Of a stretch of 64,000 nucleotides of DNA, positions 1-10,141 are shown piece by piece (within the stretch, counting starts at the first letter, position 1; every line of letters starts with the position of its first letter). The notes beneath the pieces were generated by a model that was given only the letters and a program-made list of their open reading frames with translations, was not told where the DNA came from and ran no database searches. Source of the stretch: Chrysoporthe austroafricana (lineage: Eukaryota; Ascomycota; Sordariomycetes; Diaporthales; Cryphonectriaceae); contig JYIP02000006.1 of NCBI GenBank assembly GCA_001051155.2, forward strand, positions 4,526,001 to 4,590,000, given 5' to 3'. Position numbers and translations under genes: made by a program.

Positions 1-285
1 TATCGTAAGGCTTTGGATCGAGATAAGTAGATAATTAGTCTCTATATCGATTATACCTAGGTTATACGTAACCGACTTTCCTTCCACAGTATTGAGCTTA
101 TAGGAATCCTTCTTTTGCGTCCAGGGAATTCGTTCCCTGTTAACGATTTCGGGCGAGATAAAATTTCCTTGTGCGCCGCTATCCAGTAATGCGCTATATT
201 GTCGTCCTTTGATATACGCATCTAAAATGATATGCTCCTCGTTTCCTTTGGTAATGGCATATAAGGACCTCGTAATCCTGATCGG
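1..285 (-). pseudogene. pol: Pro-pol N-terminus of A1: retropepsin-type protease
   Basis: Reading the minus strand with the first codon base at positions divisible by 3, the frame gives ...LDAYIKG..YSALLDSGAQGNFISPEIV and continues open to the window edge. LLDSGA is the catalytic Asp-Ser-Gly-Ala of a single-domain retroviral-type aspartic protease, which works as a homodimer to cut Gag and Pol. This is the only protease in the window with an unmutated active site; the other family A copies read D-N/S-S or worse. The frame is -1 relative to A1 gag. Two stops just upstream (TAA TAG, about 280-285) are explained by RIP of CAA CAG. RT and integrase lie outside the window. Confidence 0.85.
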
Positions 286-1694
286 CTATTATTCTATTAT
301 AGGCGATCTTTCCCTTTTGGGGTATCTTGGGCGCTTTTCGCTGCTTGCTATGCCAGCCTTTTTGCTTGGGCATAGCTTCGCTGCCGATTTTTCTCGATTT
401 TCTGCAGCCTATACCATTCTTTGGCTTTGTCCCGTACATATATAGAGCATGCGGTCATATAGCATTGTCCCTATATGGTTTTTCCATTGATATATGCTCG
501 TGGGCAGTTATCGGGTAGTCCTATATATGCATTATTGTTTTCGATATGCAGGACTTTCCTATGCTTTCCTTTTTCTTCCGTAACGGGATAGATTAATTGG
601 TCCCATTCCCTAAGCGGAAACCAATCGTATTTAACTTTCTCGCTGAAATATATCTGGCAGTTATAGTAAATACAACTAATCCAGGCAAGTTCATAATGGC
701 GAGAGTATAAGTGACTAATCCTTCCGTCTTCCTGGGGTAGGCAACTACTATTCTGGAATAGTATGCCTTGGAAGAGTTCCTTTATCGTAAGCCTATAAAT
801 GATATGTTCCATTTCCGTATATTTGGTTATCCATTTGTTGCAATCTTGGCAGTTCTTTTATTAATAGCGGGCTATTTCTTCTGATAATTCTTTATCGGGA
901 ACTGGAATTGGTAGGTTATCTGGTTGTCTATCGGGATATGCCGATTTTTCGATAGTAATGCTAGGTATCGGTAATTCCGGTCTCATAATGCCGATTTCCT
1001 CTTCTACTATATTGCTCTATTATCGTTCCAGATAGTAATTCAAGGGGTATTTTCCCAAGTCTTCCTTATAGAGTTCATCCTTAACTTCCTCTTTGAGTCT
1101 TGCGTAATAGGCATCCATAAGGGGTTCGTCCTCGTAATTAAAGTGGGCAACGATCTGCTGGAATTTCGCCATATAGTCCGCGGCCGAACCGGTTTATCGA
1201 AATGCCTCTAGCTGCCGTACCGCAATTCGTCGTTCATCCGGATCTCCAAAAGTCTTAGTGAGAGCTAACTCGAAATTAGCGTAGCGCTAGAAGACGCATT
1301 TGGTATCTTCCGAGCGAAATTCCTCGCTATTGTCCAAATAGTCGCGAAAGGTTGGCTCCCACTACTGGAACGCCGTTCCTTCAAGGCGACTTCCCGCAAA
1401 GTCGATTTTGTCATAGGTAGTCCTAAACTGGGTTCCATAATGCTTGAAATAGGCTTTGAGTTATGTCAAGAAGGCCTGGAAGTCTCCCCGAGTGCTTTTG
1501 TACGGGCCGGGCTTGTCAAGCTTGAAAGCCCTAGCCTGCTGAAGGGCGTTGAGGCGGATGATTTCGTTCTTGATTTCCTTAAGCTGCTGGTACAATATTA
1601 CATTCTGTTATTAGAGTTGTTCGTTGGTAAGGACGACTGGAACTTCTTCCTGGAAGGCCTGATTGTTGGATGAGGACGGGGTCTAGGGCGCCAT
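220..1694 (-). pseudogene. gag: gag of A1, lacking the CCHC knuckle
   Basis: The start is the ATG at 1694, about 60 nt inside the LTR; the matching position reads ATA in other copies. One frame runs through a fungal Gypsy capsid: YDKIDFAGSRLEGTAFQ.W, a ...DPDERRIAVRQLEAFR.TGSAADYMAKF stretch and NYEDEPLMDAYYARLKEEVKDELY, typical of the Retrotrans_gag fold. In-frame stops are TAA/TAG where Gln or Trp is expected. At 1061-1069 (cttccttat) the frame jumps to the downstream Cys/His module; comparison with A4 and A7 shows exactly 600 bp (200 codons) missing, including the knuckle. The module, CQDC...H...SHLYSRH...C....C, is otherwise well preserved at 471-870. Gag assembles the cytoplasmic particle and packages RNA. 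Confidence 0.85.
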
Positions 1695-1756
1695 TATATC
1701 CTGAATATTGCTTAAGGGGTATATACTAAACCGATCTTGAACAAGAGTTGTCAAAA

Positions 1757-2171
1757 TATTATGAATGCTGCAGCAGATCCTTAGATGGGCTGTAAGGACA
1801 AAGGGTTTTATACTAATAAGAGCGATACCAAGTACTATCTTGAGCTTCAGGACGAATTTACTGAGTATCGCAAGGTTTATAAGCCAATATGGCTATCAAT
1901 AGTAGGGTCCAATTGATACTTAGATTGACAACTGAAAGTCCTATCTAATTATCTAGCCGATAGTTCTTCCAGCCTTATATATCCATATTTTTTTAGTCTT
2001 TGGCTTATCGCTGCTCATCGGGGCTCATAGCTGCTTATCGAGCCCCGGTAAGCCCGGTTGAGCTCTGATAACCCTAACCCTGGCTTACGTAATCTTTGCG
2101 GGGTATGTGTCTTCATTCTCTTGATTTGGCCCTAGGTCGGGGTTTGTCCTTCTGTATGTTGGTTCATAATA
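1757..2171 (-). repeat. 5' LTR of A1 (415 bp)
   Basis: The ends read tattatgaatg...gttcataata, the RIP form of a TGTTAT...ATAACA LTR, and the length equals both A7 LTRs. In sense orientation it holds a telomere-like ccctaaccc (2068-2080 on the plus strand), a palindromic U3 cassette built from ggcttatcg/cggtaagcc (about 2001-2056), a TATA element (tatataagg) and, about 41 nt after it, the candidate RNA 5' end agttgtcaa (1925-1933). Two nt inside the LTR the complement ttgacaact occurs in sense (1746-1754), forming the proposed self-priming pair. Confidence 0.9.
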
Positions 2172-4210
2172 AATGGCTTATCTCGGGAAATATCAAGGAT
2201 ATTAAGGCATTCCTTAGATATGCTAATTTCTACCGATAATTCATCCGAAACTATAATAGGATCGCATACCCTTTTACAAACCTTATAAAGAAGGATCGGA
2301 AATTCAAATGGACTTCTGAAGCATAGAAAGCATTTGACAAAATCAAAGAACGAGTTACGTTAAAACTTATTCTCTATAAAGCAAACCCAGAAAAACCTTT
2401 TGAAATAGAAACCGATATATCAGATTATGCATTCGGCGGATAACTAGGTTAGCGAGATAACCAAGGATATCTCAGGATTATAAGCAATTTTTCAAAAAAA
2501 TTGAATGGACTAAAGCTTAATTACGGCATCCCAGACAAAGAATTGATAGCAATTGTCAAGGCATTCGAAAAATAGCAACGATACCTGATCGGAACTAAAT
2601 ACCAAATTATAATGCATTCGGATTACAAAAATCTGATAATATTCATAACTATTAAGGCCTTAAACAAACAATAGATCAGATAGGCGGAATTCCTTTTACA
2701 ATTCGATTTGAAAATTGTCTATTATAAAGGATCTGAGAATAGCAAAGCAAACGCATTTAGCAAACGATTAGATTACTAAGATTCAGAACCAAAAGAATTC
2801 CAAAATATCTTCCGACAAAATAAGGATAGCAACCTTATAAATAAAGCAAGAAAACTCAATACAATTATCAGGATCAATAATATATAAAGAAAGCTAGAAG
2901 ATATAACTATTGAGGAATAAAACAAATATATCAGGATTACGTATAGCGTACTAGCATATGGCTACTAAAAGGTTAAAGCCATTTACGAAAGGATCAAGAA
3001 ATACTGGAACTTACTAGGATTCCGGCAAAGAATTGAGAACGTTTTATAAGAATGCGATAGCTGCAAGAAGAATAAAACTGAATATTACAAGCCTTATAGA
3101 CTATTCCAACTATTCCTTATTCCGGAAATAGTTTAGCAATCCATTAGCTGGGATTTCATTACCAAACTACTTTTCTTACAGGAACCCTTAACTAAAATGC
3201 AATATAATAGCATTCTAGTAATGGTTTGCAAACTAAGCAAATACGCTTACTTCCTACTTTATAAAGAAAGCAGTATAGCGGAAAATCTCGTATATACATT
3301 CTTCAGAATAATTATAGCCAATTATAGCATGCCTAAAGAAATCATTTCCGATAGAAACAGAAAATTCGTATTAAACTTCTAAACTTTATTTACGAAATTA
3401 TTTGGAATATAATAAAAGATATCCATAGCATTTTATTCGCAAACGGATAAATAAATAGAACGAACAAATTAGATTATTAAATAATACTTGCAATATTATA
3501 TGAATTACGAATAAGATAATTGGGTAAAGCTATTACTATTAGCACAATTCGCATATAATAGTACAAATACGAGCACGATAAAGAAATTACTATTTTATAT
3601 ATTTTACGGCTATAATCCAATAGCCTATTATAACGAAATACTAAGAGCAAATGCAGAAGCTGCAGAAAAACGAATCAGAAAAATCAAAAAAATCTAAGAA
3701 GAATTTCAAAAAGAACTGAAATTAGTACAAGAAAGAATGACAAGATACGCTAATTCCAAAAGGATTAAGGGACCAATCCTATAGGAAAGGGATAAAGTTT
3801 ATTTTGTCTAACGAAAAGAATATATCAAAACGATAAAACCTTTTTACTTATTAAATTACAAGAAAATAAGTCTATTCAAAATCTTAAAGAAAATCTCAGA
3901 TATCAATTTCGAACTCGCATTACTTTATAGGATAAGGATTTATCCGGTATTCTACGTTTCGCTTCTCGAACTAGTATTAAAATCGACTAAAACGGACAAA
4001 ATTACTCAAGTTAAAAGTAATAAACCAGAATACGAAATCGAACGAATCTTCAAACATTGCGGACCAGATTACGACCCTGAATACCTTATCAAGTGGAAAT
4101 GCTACTTAGCAAGCGAAAACTTATAGGAACCAAGAAATAACTTACGAAATGCATCCCAAGCGTTAGCAGACTATTTGGATAAGCAATAGCGAAAAGGGGC
4201 TGGCAATTAA
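2172..4210 (+). pseudogene. pol: pol of A2: RT end, RNase H, integrase, chromodomain
   Basis: Domains in order: end of RT with AFLRYANFYR.FIRNYNRIAYP (2190-2275); RNase H with ETDISDYAFGG at about 2408-2440, D being the first catalytic Asp, through ENSKANAFSKR (2745-2770); integrase zinc region with ECD.CKKN (3050-3075); integrase core with WDFITKL (first Asp, about 3150) and IISDRNRKF (second Asp, about 3345), then a Gln-rich tract carrying the Glu; C-terminal chromodomain EYEIERIFKH...YDPEYLIKWK (4030-4123). The stop is TAA 4208-4210. Premature TAA/TAG codons sit at Gln/Trp positions. Integrase inserts the cDNA; chromodomains of this class direct it to methylated-histone chromatin. Confidence 0.88.
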
Positions 4211-4236
4211 AATGACGGATCGGAAAGGCTTACCGA

Positions 4237-4845
4237 TTAACTGGAAGGACGGTTAGTGCTAGAAGGACTGGCTATATTTTCAGTCCCGGTTTCCGGATTA
4301 GTAATAGACTAGTCAATATTAGACCCGAATTGCTGCAAAATAGCATTAAAATCGAAACTTTCAGGGAAAAGACCTTCGGGAACAAAAGGTTCCGCAGCCC
4401 GGCGCTCCGTTTCGGCCTTGCGACGTTCTTCCTTAGCCTTTTCAGCTTCTATGCGTTCCAAATTTTCCAGATTAAATAAACTACGACGGAACGCACGCGC
4501 CATCCGTTCCCGCTATAACCGCTTTTGTTTGCGCAGACGTATTAACCGATCCTCGAGCTCTTCGATCTCATTTTCCAGTTTCTAATACTGCGCGGAAGCA
4601 CGCAAGAGCTCTGCCGCATTGGTAGGTTCCAGAACGTCGCACTTTGATCGGCCGTGCTGGATATATCGATAGTAGCAGGAAGAATCCGCTTCGGATACCG
4701 CGCAAGACTCAAAACCCAGGTAATTATAATAAGAACAGGAACGCATTTCTACGGCGTTCGAAATAATGCGGAATAGCAAGGCGGCACGCTATTTGTCCTT
4801 ATTAGAACGAAAGGAAGATTTTGATTTTCAGACCTTGCCGGATAT
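4237..4845 (-). pseudogene. Antisense ORF3 of A2: Zn2Cys6-like cluster plus coiled coil
   Basis: A single minus-strand frame of 203 codons runs from an ATA at 4845 (the start codon, ATG before RIP) to TAA at 4237. It is tail to tail with pol, 26 bp apart. It has a basic, Ser/Lys-rich N-terminus, then CSY(Y)NYLGFESCAVSEADSS..(Y)YR(Y)IQHGRSKC, where Tyr in brackets replaces Cys. Restored positions fit C-x2-C-x7-C-x9-C-x2-C-x7-C, the spacing of fungal binuclear zinc clusters. A leucine-heptad coiled coil follows (LENEIEELEDRLIRLRKQKRL), then an acidic Glu/Lys/Arg helix and a hydrophobic C-terminus with ILQQFGSNID. In-frame stops are RIP-type only. Likely a DNA-binding protein; function inferred from architecture, not shown. 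Confidence 0.75.
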
Positions 4846-4934
4846 CCTAATCAGGAAAATACGATAAACAGCCAAGGGTTACAGGAAAGCTTACAGAAGG
4901 TTATTGGGGATAACAATCGATAAGAAAGGGATAA

Positions 4935-5391
4935 TATTATAAATTAATAAACAAGACCAGGGTGCGATACTTAAGATAGTCCATTTGGTATTAGGGTTTC
5001 CAGACTCGACAAAAGAACCTTACAATACTTATATATGCAAGGGTTAGGGTTAGGACTATAGGATAGCTAAGCTATCCAGGCTATCCAGGCTATTTAATAA
5101 GATAGCTAAGCTATCCAAGCTATCCGACAGGATAGCTAAGCTATCCCAGCTACCCTAATTAAAGAACCGATATATAAGACCTAAGCATTTACCAGATAGA
5201 TAGAAATCGTTCTTTAGTTATTAATCTAAGTATCAATTGGATTCTATTATTGATAGCTATATTGGCTTATGAATATTGCGATATTCAGTAAACCCGTCCT
5301 GAAGCTCAAGGCTATACTTGGCATCGCTCTTATTAGCATAAACCCTTTGACTCTACAGTATATCTTAGGATTTGCTGCAGCGTTTATAATA
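4935..5391 (+). repeat. 3' LTR of A2 (457 bp)
   Basis: Starts tattataaatt after the tract aagaaagggataa, which may be the polypurine tract, and ends tttataata. Sense layout: variable first ~90 bp, a telomere-repeat motif, the palindromic cassette, TATA at 5170-5176, the candidate RNA start region (gttattaatc, about 5218, the RIP form of agttgtcaatc), then R/U5 shared with all family A copies. Confidence 0.92.
5041..5176 (+). promoter_or_regulatory. U3 of A2: telobox, three palindromes, TATA box
   Basis: gggttagggttagg at 5041-5054 is two TTAGGG units. The 17-bp perfect palindrome GGATAGCTAAGCTATCC follows at 5061-5077 and 5130-5146, with a 16-bp version at 5101-5116 and spare half-sites (ggctatcc) between. 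TATATAA lies at 5170-5176. The spacing suits a transcription-factor array upstream of an RNA polymerase II start. The same palindrome type occurs in A7; other copies carry different palindromes here. Confidence 0.75.
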
Positions 5392-7159
5392 TATTGCTAT
5401 ATTCGATATGCAAAACTTTTCTATATTTTCTTTGGGATTCCATAATAAGTCGGATTAATTAATCCTATTCCCTGATTGAGAATTAATTATTTTTAACTTT
5501 CTCGCTAAAATATATCTGGCAGTTATAATATATACAATATATCCAGGCAAGTTCGTAATAATAAGGGTATAAATAACTAATCTTTCTATCTTTCTGAAAT
5601 CCGTATTCGCTATTCTGAAACGGAATGCTTTGGAAAAATTCCTATAATATAAATCCGTAAATAAAGTGCTCAATTTTTGTATATTTAGTTATCTAGCCGC
5701 CGTATTTCTATTATAGCTATCTTATATTCCGGATGCTATATTCCTTTAATTTTTCTTCAAACGTAAAGGTTGGTAAGTTATTTGGCTATTAGTCTTATAG
5801 CATTATTTCTTTTGCTATAGCGCTAGGTATTAATATTATTGCATTTAAACTGCCAAATTCTTCTTTTATTATTGCTTCTTATTGTCTATCGAAGTATATC
5901 TTTAGAGGGAATTGTCTTAAGTCTTTTTTTTTGGCAATTAATAAGTTGCTTAAGCAGTTTGAATCGCTATTATTTATAGCCGTATTATAAAGAGGGCTTT
6001 TTCTTCTCATAGCGAATTGTCTTTATCCTTTAAGCTTGCATAAGAATTATCCCGAACTTTTTTTTGCCGAGAAATATAGTAAGCAATAATCCTAATAATA
6101 GGCTATCCAGCTTATATTGCTATAATCAGGGTCCGCTACTTATTCTCGTAAGATATTATTATCCGGCTAATTGAGTTCTTATCGGTAAGCAATACTAATT
6201 TATCTTTCTAGGACTGGCTTCTATTCTCGCTTCTTTTTCTCTTAATAGCAATTGCAAGCAATATGCCCTTTCTTGCTATAATTATAATAAGTAATTCCTT
6301 TGCATTATTCTCATATAAAGGCGTTTAGTTCTATAAGTCCGGCATATATCGTACCCGAATGGGCTATACTATTTCGGTTGCCATATTAGAATTTGCGCTT
6401 TCCAGAATTAGGCAAGTATCGACAAATACTATTATAGTTCTTCTGTCGTTATCGTTTTCATTCGTAAAGTCGATTATCGATACGAACGGCTTTACTAATA
6501 AATTTACTAAATTTTTCGGGACGGTCTTCCTTATAAAGTTCGTCCTTAATTTCCTTTTTGAATCTTGCATAATAGGCATTTATAAGAAGTTTATTTTCGT
6601 AATCGAAATAAGCAATAATTTATTTGAATTTAGCCGTATAATTTGCTGCTAATTCTGTTTGCCGAAATGCTTCCAATTGCCATATTGCAATATATTATTT
6701 ATCCGGGTTTCCGAAAGTTTTAATAAAAGCCTTCTCGAAATTAGAATAATGCTAGAAAATGCATTTGGTATCCTCGGAACGAAATATATTATCATTATCC
6801 AAGTAATTACGAAAGGTAAGCTCTTATTATTAGAATGCTATTCCTTTGAATTGGCTTTTTGCAAAGTCAATCTTATTATAAATAATCTTGAACTGGGTAT
6901 TATAATATTTAAAATAGGCCTTAAGTTAGGTTAAGAAGGCCTGAAAATCCCTGCGAATGCTTTTGTAAAGCCCGGGCTTATCGAGCTTGAAAGCCTTGGC
7001 CTGTTAAAAGGCATTAAGGCGGAAAATTTCGTTCTTGACTTCTTCGAGCTATTAGTATAAGGCCATATTTTATTCTTAGAATTATTCGTTAATAAGGATA
7101 ACCGGGTTTCCTTCTTAGGAAGCCTGGTTGCTAGAAGAAAACGGGATCTAAAGCGCTAT
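5392..7159 (-). pseudogene. gag: gag of A3 (partial)
   Basis: The start codon is reduced to ATA at 7159 (ATA GCG CTT, where A1 has ATG GCG CCC). Capsid sequence follows (about 6450-7100), then the CCHC knuckle at 6248-6289, read YYNYSKKGHIACNC: the first two Cys have become Tyr, while His and the last Cys survive. The second Cys/His module (about 5400-5700) is truncated at 5392 by A2. The knuckle is in frame with the start. Numerous TAA/TAG at Gln codons. No intact product is possible. Confidence 0.8.
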
Positions 7160-7221
7160 TATATTTTTAGTATTGCTTAAGGGGTATATACTGAACCATT
7201 CTTGAATAAGAATTATCAAAA

Positions 7222-7648
7222 TATTATAAACGCTGCAGCAATCTTGGGATATGCTATAAAGTCGAAAGGTTTTATACTAATAAGAACGGTACTAAATATA
7301 AGCTTTAGAGTCGAAATACGATTTACTGAATATTATAATATTTATAAGTTTAAAGCAACTATTAATAGTAGAGTCCAATTGATATTTAGATTGATAACTG
7401 AAAAGCTATTATTGTTTATCTGGTAGATATCTGGTTCTTATATATCCCGTTTTTTAATTCTGGACTGGTAGGACCGATATCGAATATATCGGTCTATAGT
7501 TATATCGATAGGACCGATAGCGGTCCTATCGGTCCTTATTTATAACCCTGGTTTATATAAGTATATAATTGGGTCCGTAATTAACCTTGATACCAAATGG
7601 GTTATAGTTTTAGTGCCGCATTTTGGTTTTGCATATTGGTTTATAATA
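7222..7648 (-). repeat. 5' LTR of A3 (427 bp)
   Basis: Ends tattataaacg...tttataata. The U3 cassette at 7471-7535 is built on ggaccgatag/ctatcggtcc, a nested palindrome different from those of A2, A4 and A7. A weaker telomere-like ataaccctgg lies at 7541-7550. The self-priming pair is ttgataact in the LTR (7391-7399) and aattatcaa inside (7211-7219), RIP-altered on both sides with a 2-nt gap to the LTR end. Confidence 0.88.
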
Positions 7649-7765
7649 TATTTTTTCGGCAAACTTTGGAAGGTTCTTCCTGGGATATAGGGTACGGTAT
7701 TGCATAAAAGTTAAGCATAGCTAAATATACCGTTTCTTATCAATCTTGGTCTTATAGCGAGGCAT
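7649..7765 (-). pseudogene. N-terminus of the family B downstream ORF (B1 copy)
   Basis: The ATG at 7765 opens MPRYKTKIDKKRYIQL-type sequence (one TAG where Gln is expected) followed by LCLTFMQYRTLYPRKNLPKFAEK. It is cut at 7649 by A3. The start lies 320 bp past the pol stop (8086), on the same strand. The equivalent start in B2 is at 12619. I do not recognise the protein; it is basic at the N-terminus. Its presence in two copies argues that it belongs to the element. Confidence 0.5.
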
Positions 7766-8085
7766 TTATAAAAGAATACGACTTGATAGTTATATAATGC
7801 GTTTTGGTTTTAATAATATTAATAGCTTTATTAATACGGTCTTTGCGAGTTTATAGAAGCTTGGCAAGGTAAAGCGAAATTGATAATAATGCTAGCTTAA
7901 TATTCAAAAATAATATTCAAAAATATAATAAAAAATAGTAATAACGGGGCGATACGGCTGGCTATAATGAATAGATAAGGATAGTAATTATAAGCGCGCT
8001 AATAGGAAAAGGAAAACAAAATAAATTTACTAGCAATTTACGAAATAATAGCCTTTTGTATTCGCTAGAAATTTATTTGCCTTAT

Positions 8086-9934
8086 TTAGCAATTGCCCTT
8101 ATCCCAATGCGCGCCCATTATATCGCGAATTCTTTCGATTTCTTGGAATAAATAAACTAGCTTGCTCTAATATACTTTCTATTCGTAAGTCGCGCTTTGG
8201 CTTGCCTCGTTTTCGTAAGGCAGTTACGATAATATCTCCCGGTTTAGAAATTTCTTCCGCTAATAGCCGCTTTCGCTTTGCTCTTTCTTACAATTCGGCT
8301 ATAGCTTCGCATTTCCGTTCGAAATTACGTATTATTTCGTCCGCATTTAGGGCATTACGGGGTATCCATATATTGTAATGGCTAGAATAATTTATCCATT
8401 TTACTAAGTATTTAATTCTGCGCGGATTATATTTATACCTTCGTTTATAACGGCTAATTATTTTTTTCAGCTCGTAATATCGGTAGTTTTCCAAATATTT
8501 CTCGATATTCGGATTTTCTGGCATATTTATTGGATTTTGGTATATAGGGTTACGTTTATAAGAGTCCGTCTTAAGAAAGTTTATAAGCGTTAATTATATT
8601 ACCGAAATTACTAAATAAATATTTATATAGGAAGCTAATTTCAATTTATATATTAAGTTCTTTATTTTTCGAATAATCTGGAAAAATCCTATCCTTTATT
8701 ATAAAAATTTCAAAAATAAGTTATTTAATAATAAATACCCATAGCTTAAGCGAATATATATTTAATTATTTAATTCGAAAACTATTTAGCAATAATGCTT
8801 ATTATATTACAATTTGGCTATTATTTGCATTTCGGCAATAAAAAGTTAAGCTTCTTCTTGGAAAATTTCCCTTGCTAGAAATATTATATCCTTTATTTAC
8901 TAGCCCAATAATAGGTTAAATCCGAATAGCATTTGGCTAGCTGAATATTTTGTAATTCGGTTATATGCATTATTCAAATTGAATTATAATACCGGTATTA
9001 TTTCGGTCTATTTTGCATTAGAGTAAGCGGTTATAAAATGCCGAATTGCTATTTCAATTATTCGGTTCTTTATTTCAGATTGCCCGTCCGTTTGCGAATG
9101 CGAAGCAGTAAAGTAAGCAAGTTTCGTTCCGATAGCTTTTTATAAATATTTCCAGAATTCCGATAGGAATTTCGAATTTCTGTCTGAAATAATCCTTTTG
9201 GGTATTCCCTAACTAATAATATAAAGTATCTGTAAGATAAGGGTTGCTTAATCTGCTGCAATATATATTGCATTACTTAATATAATAATTATAGTTTTGG
9301 AATATTTATCCGTAATTATAAGAAATATATCCAGGAATAGCATTTTAATTAAGGCTTATATAATATTTGTAAATAATATTATCAATAGTTCTATAATAAA
9401 GTTTATAATAATAATATAAAATGGGATTAATAGAGATAATATAAGCTGCATTTCTTTTAAAAGTTATTATAAATCGTTTTTATTTTCGTTATAAGCTCGA
9501 TATATCGATATATAATTGCATATTTTGATATAACAATATTTAATAACGAATCAATCCGTTAAGTTATATTATATGCAATCTATACCGAAATAGTATTTTC
9601 TATCGTAAGCTTCCTTAATAAAATTCAATACTATTTTATTCGGGATGCATAATTATTATTTCCCGTAATAATTTTTAAGAAATAATAAGCTATTATAATT
9701 TAATATGAAAAGTAATCGAGTAATCTTATTTGAATCTTTCAGTTATTCGATTGTTTTGGATTATAAAAGGTATTTTTCGTATTTTTTCTTAATACGCCTT
9801 TTCATTTCGCTATCCATAGATATTTTATTGAAAATCTGGATAAGTTCGTTTTCTTATATTTTATCTAGAATGCCTTTATCGTTAATAGGTTTTTAAGTAA
9901 ATAGTAATTTTGATATAGCATTTGCGAGAACGTT
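8086..9934 (-). pseudogene. pol: pol of B1: RNase H end, integrase, chromodomain
   Basis: Reading downward: part of RNase H (9700-9934); integrase zinc region and core, with LVITDKYSK-like sequence near 9300, IPKGIISDRNSKF (second catalytic Asp) and TASHSQTDGQSE (catalytic Glu context) at about 9050-9210; a C-terminal chromodomain at 8290-8525 with YELKKIISRYKR, IKYLVKWINY and NIWIPRNALNA. The end is ...FQEIERIRDIMGAHWDKGNC and TAA at 8086-8088. The chromodomain and integrase differ clearly from family A, marking a separate lineage. Stops are RIP-type. Interval 7766-8085 shows no further gene. Confidence 0.85.
9930..9934. repeat. Target-site duplication of B2, left (acgtt)
   Basis: acgtt directly precedes the LTR start tgatag; the exact match acgtt follows the other LTR at 28075-28079. 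Confidence 0.85.
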
Positions 9935-10141
9935 TGATAGTAAACGTACTGAAATATATTATAAAGCATGGTTTTTCCAAAAAAGTAAATTACGCTAAAG
10001 CTTATTAGGGCATTATATAAGCCCTCCGGTAAGGGTATAGCATTTACTTAATAAATTCATTGCGTATTTACTAAGGAATTTACTATAGATTTACCAAGCG
10101 AATCCATTACGAATTTACCTTGTCCATAGGTTTTGCTATCA
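9935..10141 (-). repeat. 3' LTR of B2 (207 bp)
   Basis: Starts tgatag and ends ctatca, a perfect 6-bp terminal inverted repeat with TG...CA. It matches 27868-28074 and 33675-33881 in length and sequence apart from RIP changes. Internally it has several copies of a tttact/aattta-type motif; no palindromic cassette or telomere-repeat motif like those of family A is seen. Confidence 0.93.

Larger units (their letters stand above)
1..2171 (-). mobile_element. Family A Gypsy element A1, 5' part (3' part lies off the left edge)
   Basis: Minus-strand Ty3/Gypsy copy. Reading downward from 2171 it shows the 5' LTR, a priming site, gag and the start of pro-pol with the protease, after which the window ends. 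It joins directly to RT/RNase H sequence of a plus-strand copy (A2) at 2172, so it is nested in A2; the left flank that would confirm a duplication (aatgg expected) is not visible. It is the innermost level of the left nest and among the least mutated copies: the protease reads through without a stop. An internal 600-bp deletion has removed the CCHC knuckle. Confidence 0.9.
2172..5391 (+). mobile_element. Family A element A2, 3' half
   Basis: Plus-strand 3' half of a Gypsy copy: end of RT, RNase H, integrase, chromodomain, antisense gene and 3' LTR. Its 5' half is displaced beyond the left edge by insertion of A1. On the right it abuts minus-strand gag sequence of A3 at 5392 (tattgctatattcg), which in A1 and A6 is contiguous gag, so A2 sits inside A3. 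RIP is moderate: long stretches of pol are readable and the 3' LTR still carries CpA. Confidence 0.9.
5392..7648 (-). mobile_element. Family A element A3, 5' part
   Basis: Minus-strand copy with 5' LTR, priming site and most of gag. It is cut at 5392 by insertion of A2, and the rest is off the left edge. Its outer LTR end (7648) abuts family B sequence (tattttttcggcaaac) that is continuous in B2 near 12505-12520, so A3 is inserted in B1. Strong RIP. Confidence 0.88.
7649..9934 (-). mobile_element. Family B element B1, 3' portion (continues at 28075)
   Basis: Minus-strand family B sequence: N-terminus of the downstream ORF, end of pol with chromodomain, integrase and part of RNase H. It stops at 9934 in ...gagaacgtt, where B2 is inserted; the same sequence resumes at 28075 as acgttcgac. 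In B2 itself the uninterrupted version (gcgaaaatattcgac, about 22264-22278) is contiguous, confirming that 9934 and 28075 were adjacent. The 3' LTR of B1 is off the left edge because A3 interrupts at 7649. Confidence 0.9.

Noticed and set aside
2068..2080. True telomere or interstitial telomeric sequence
   Set aside because: Only two TTAGGG units, always at the same LTR position; it is an LTR motif.
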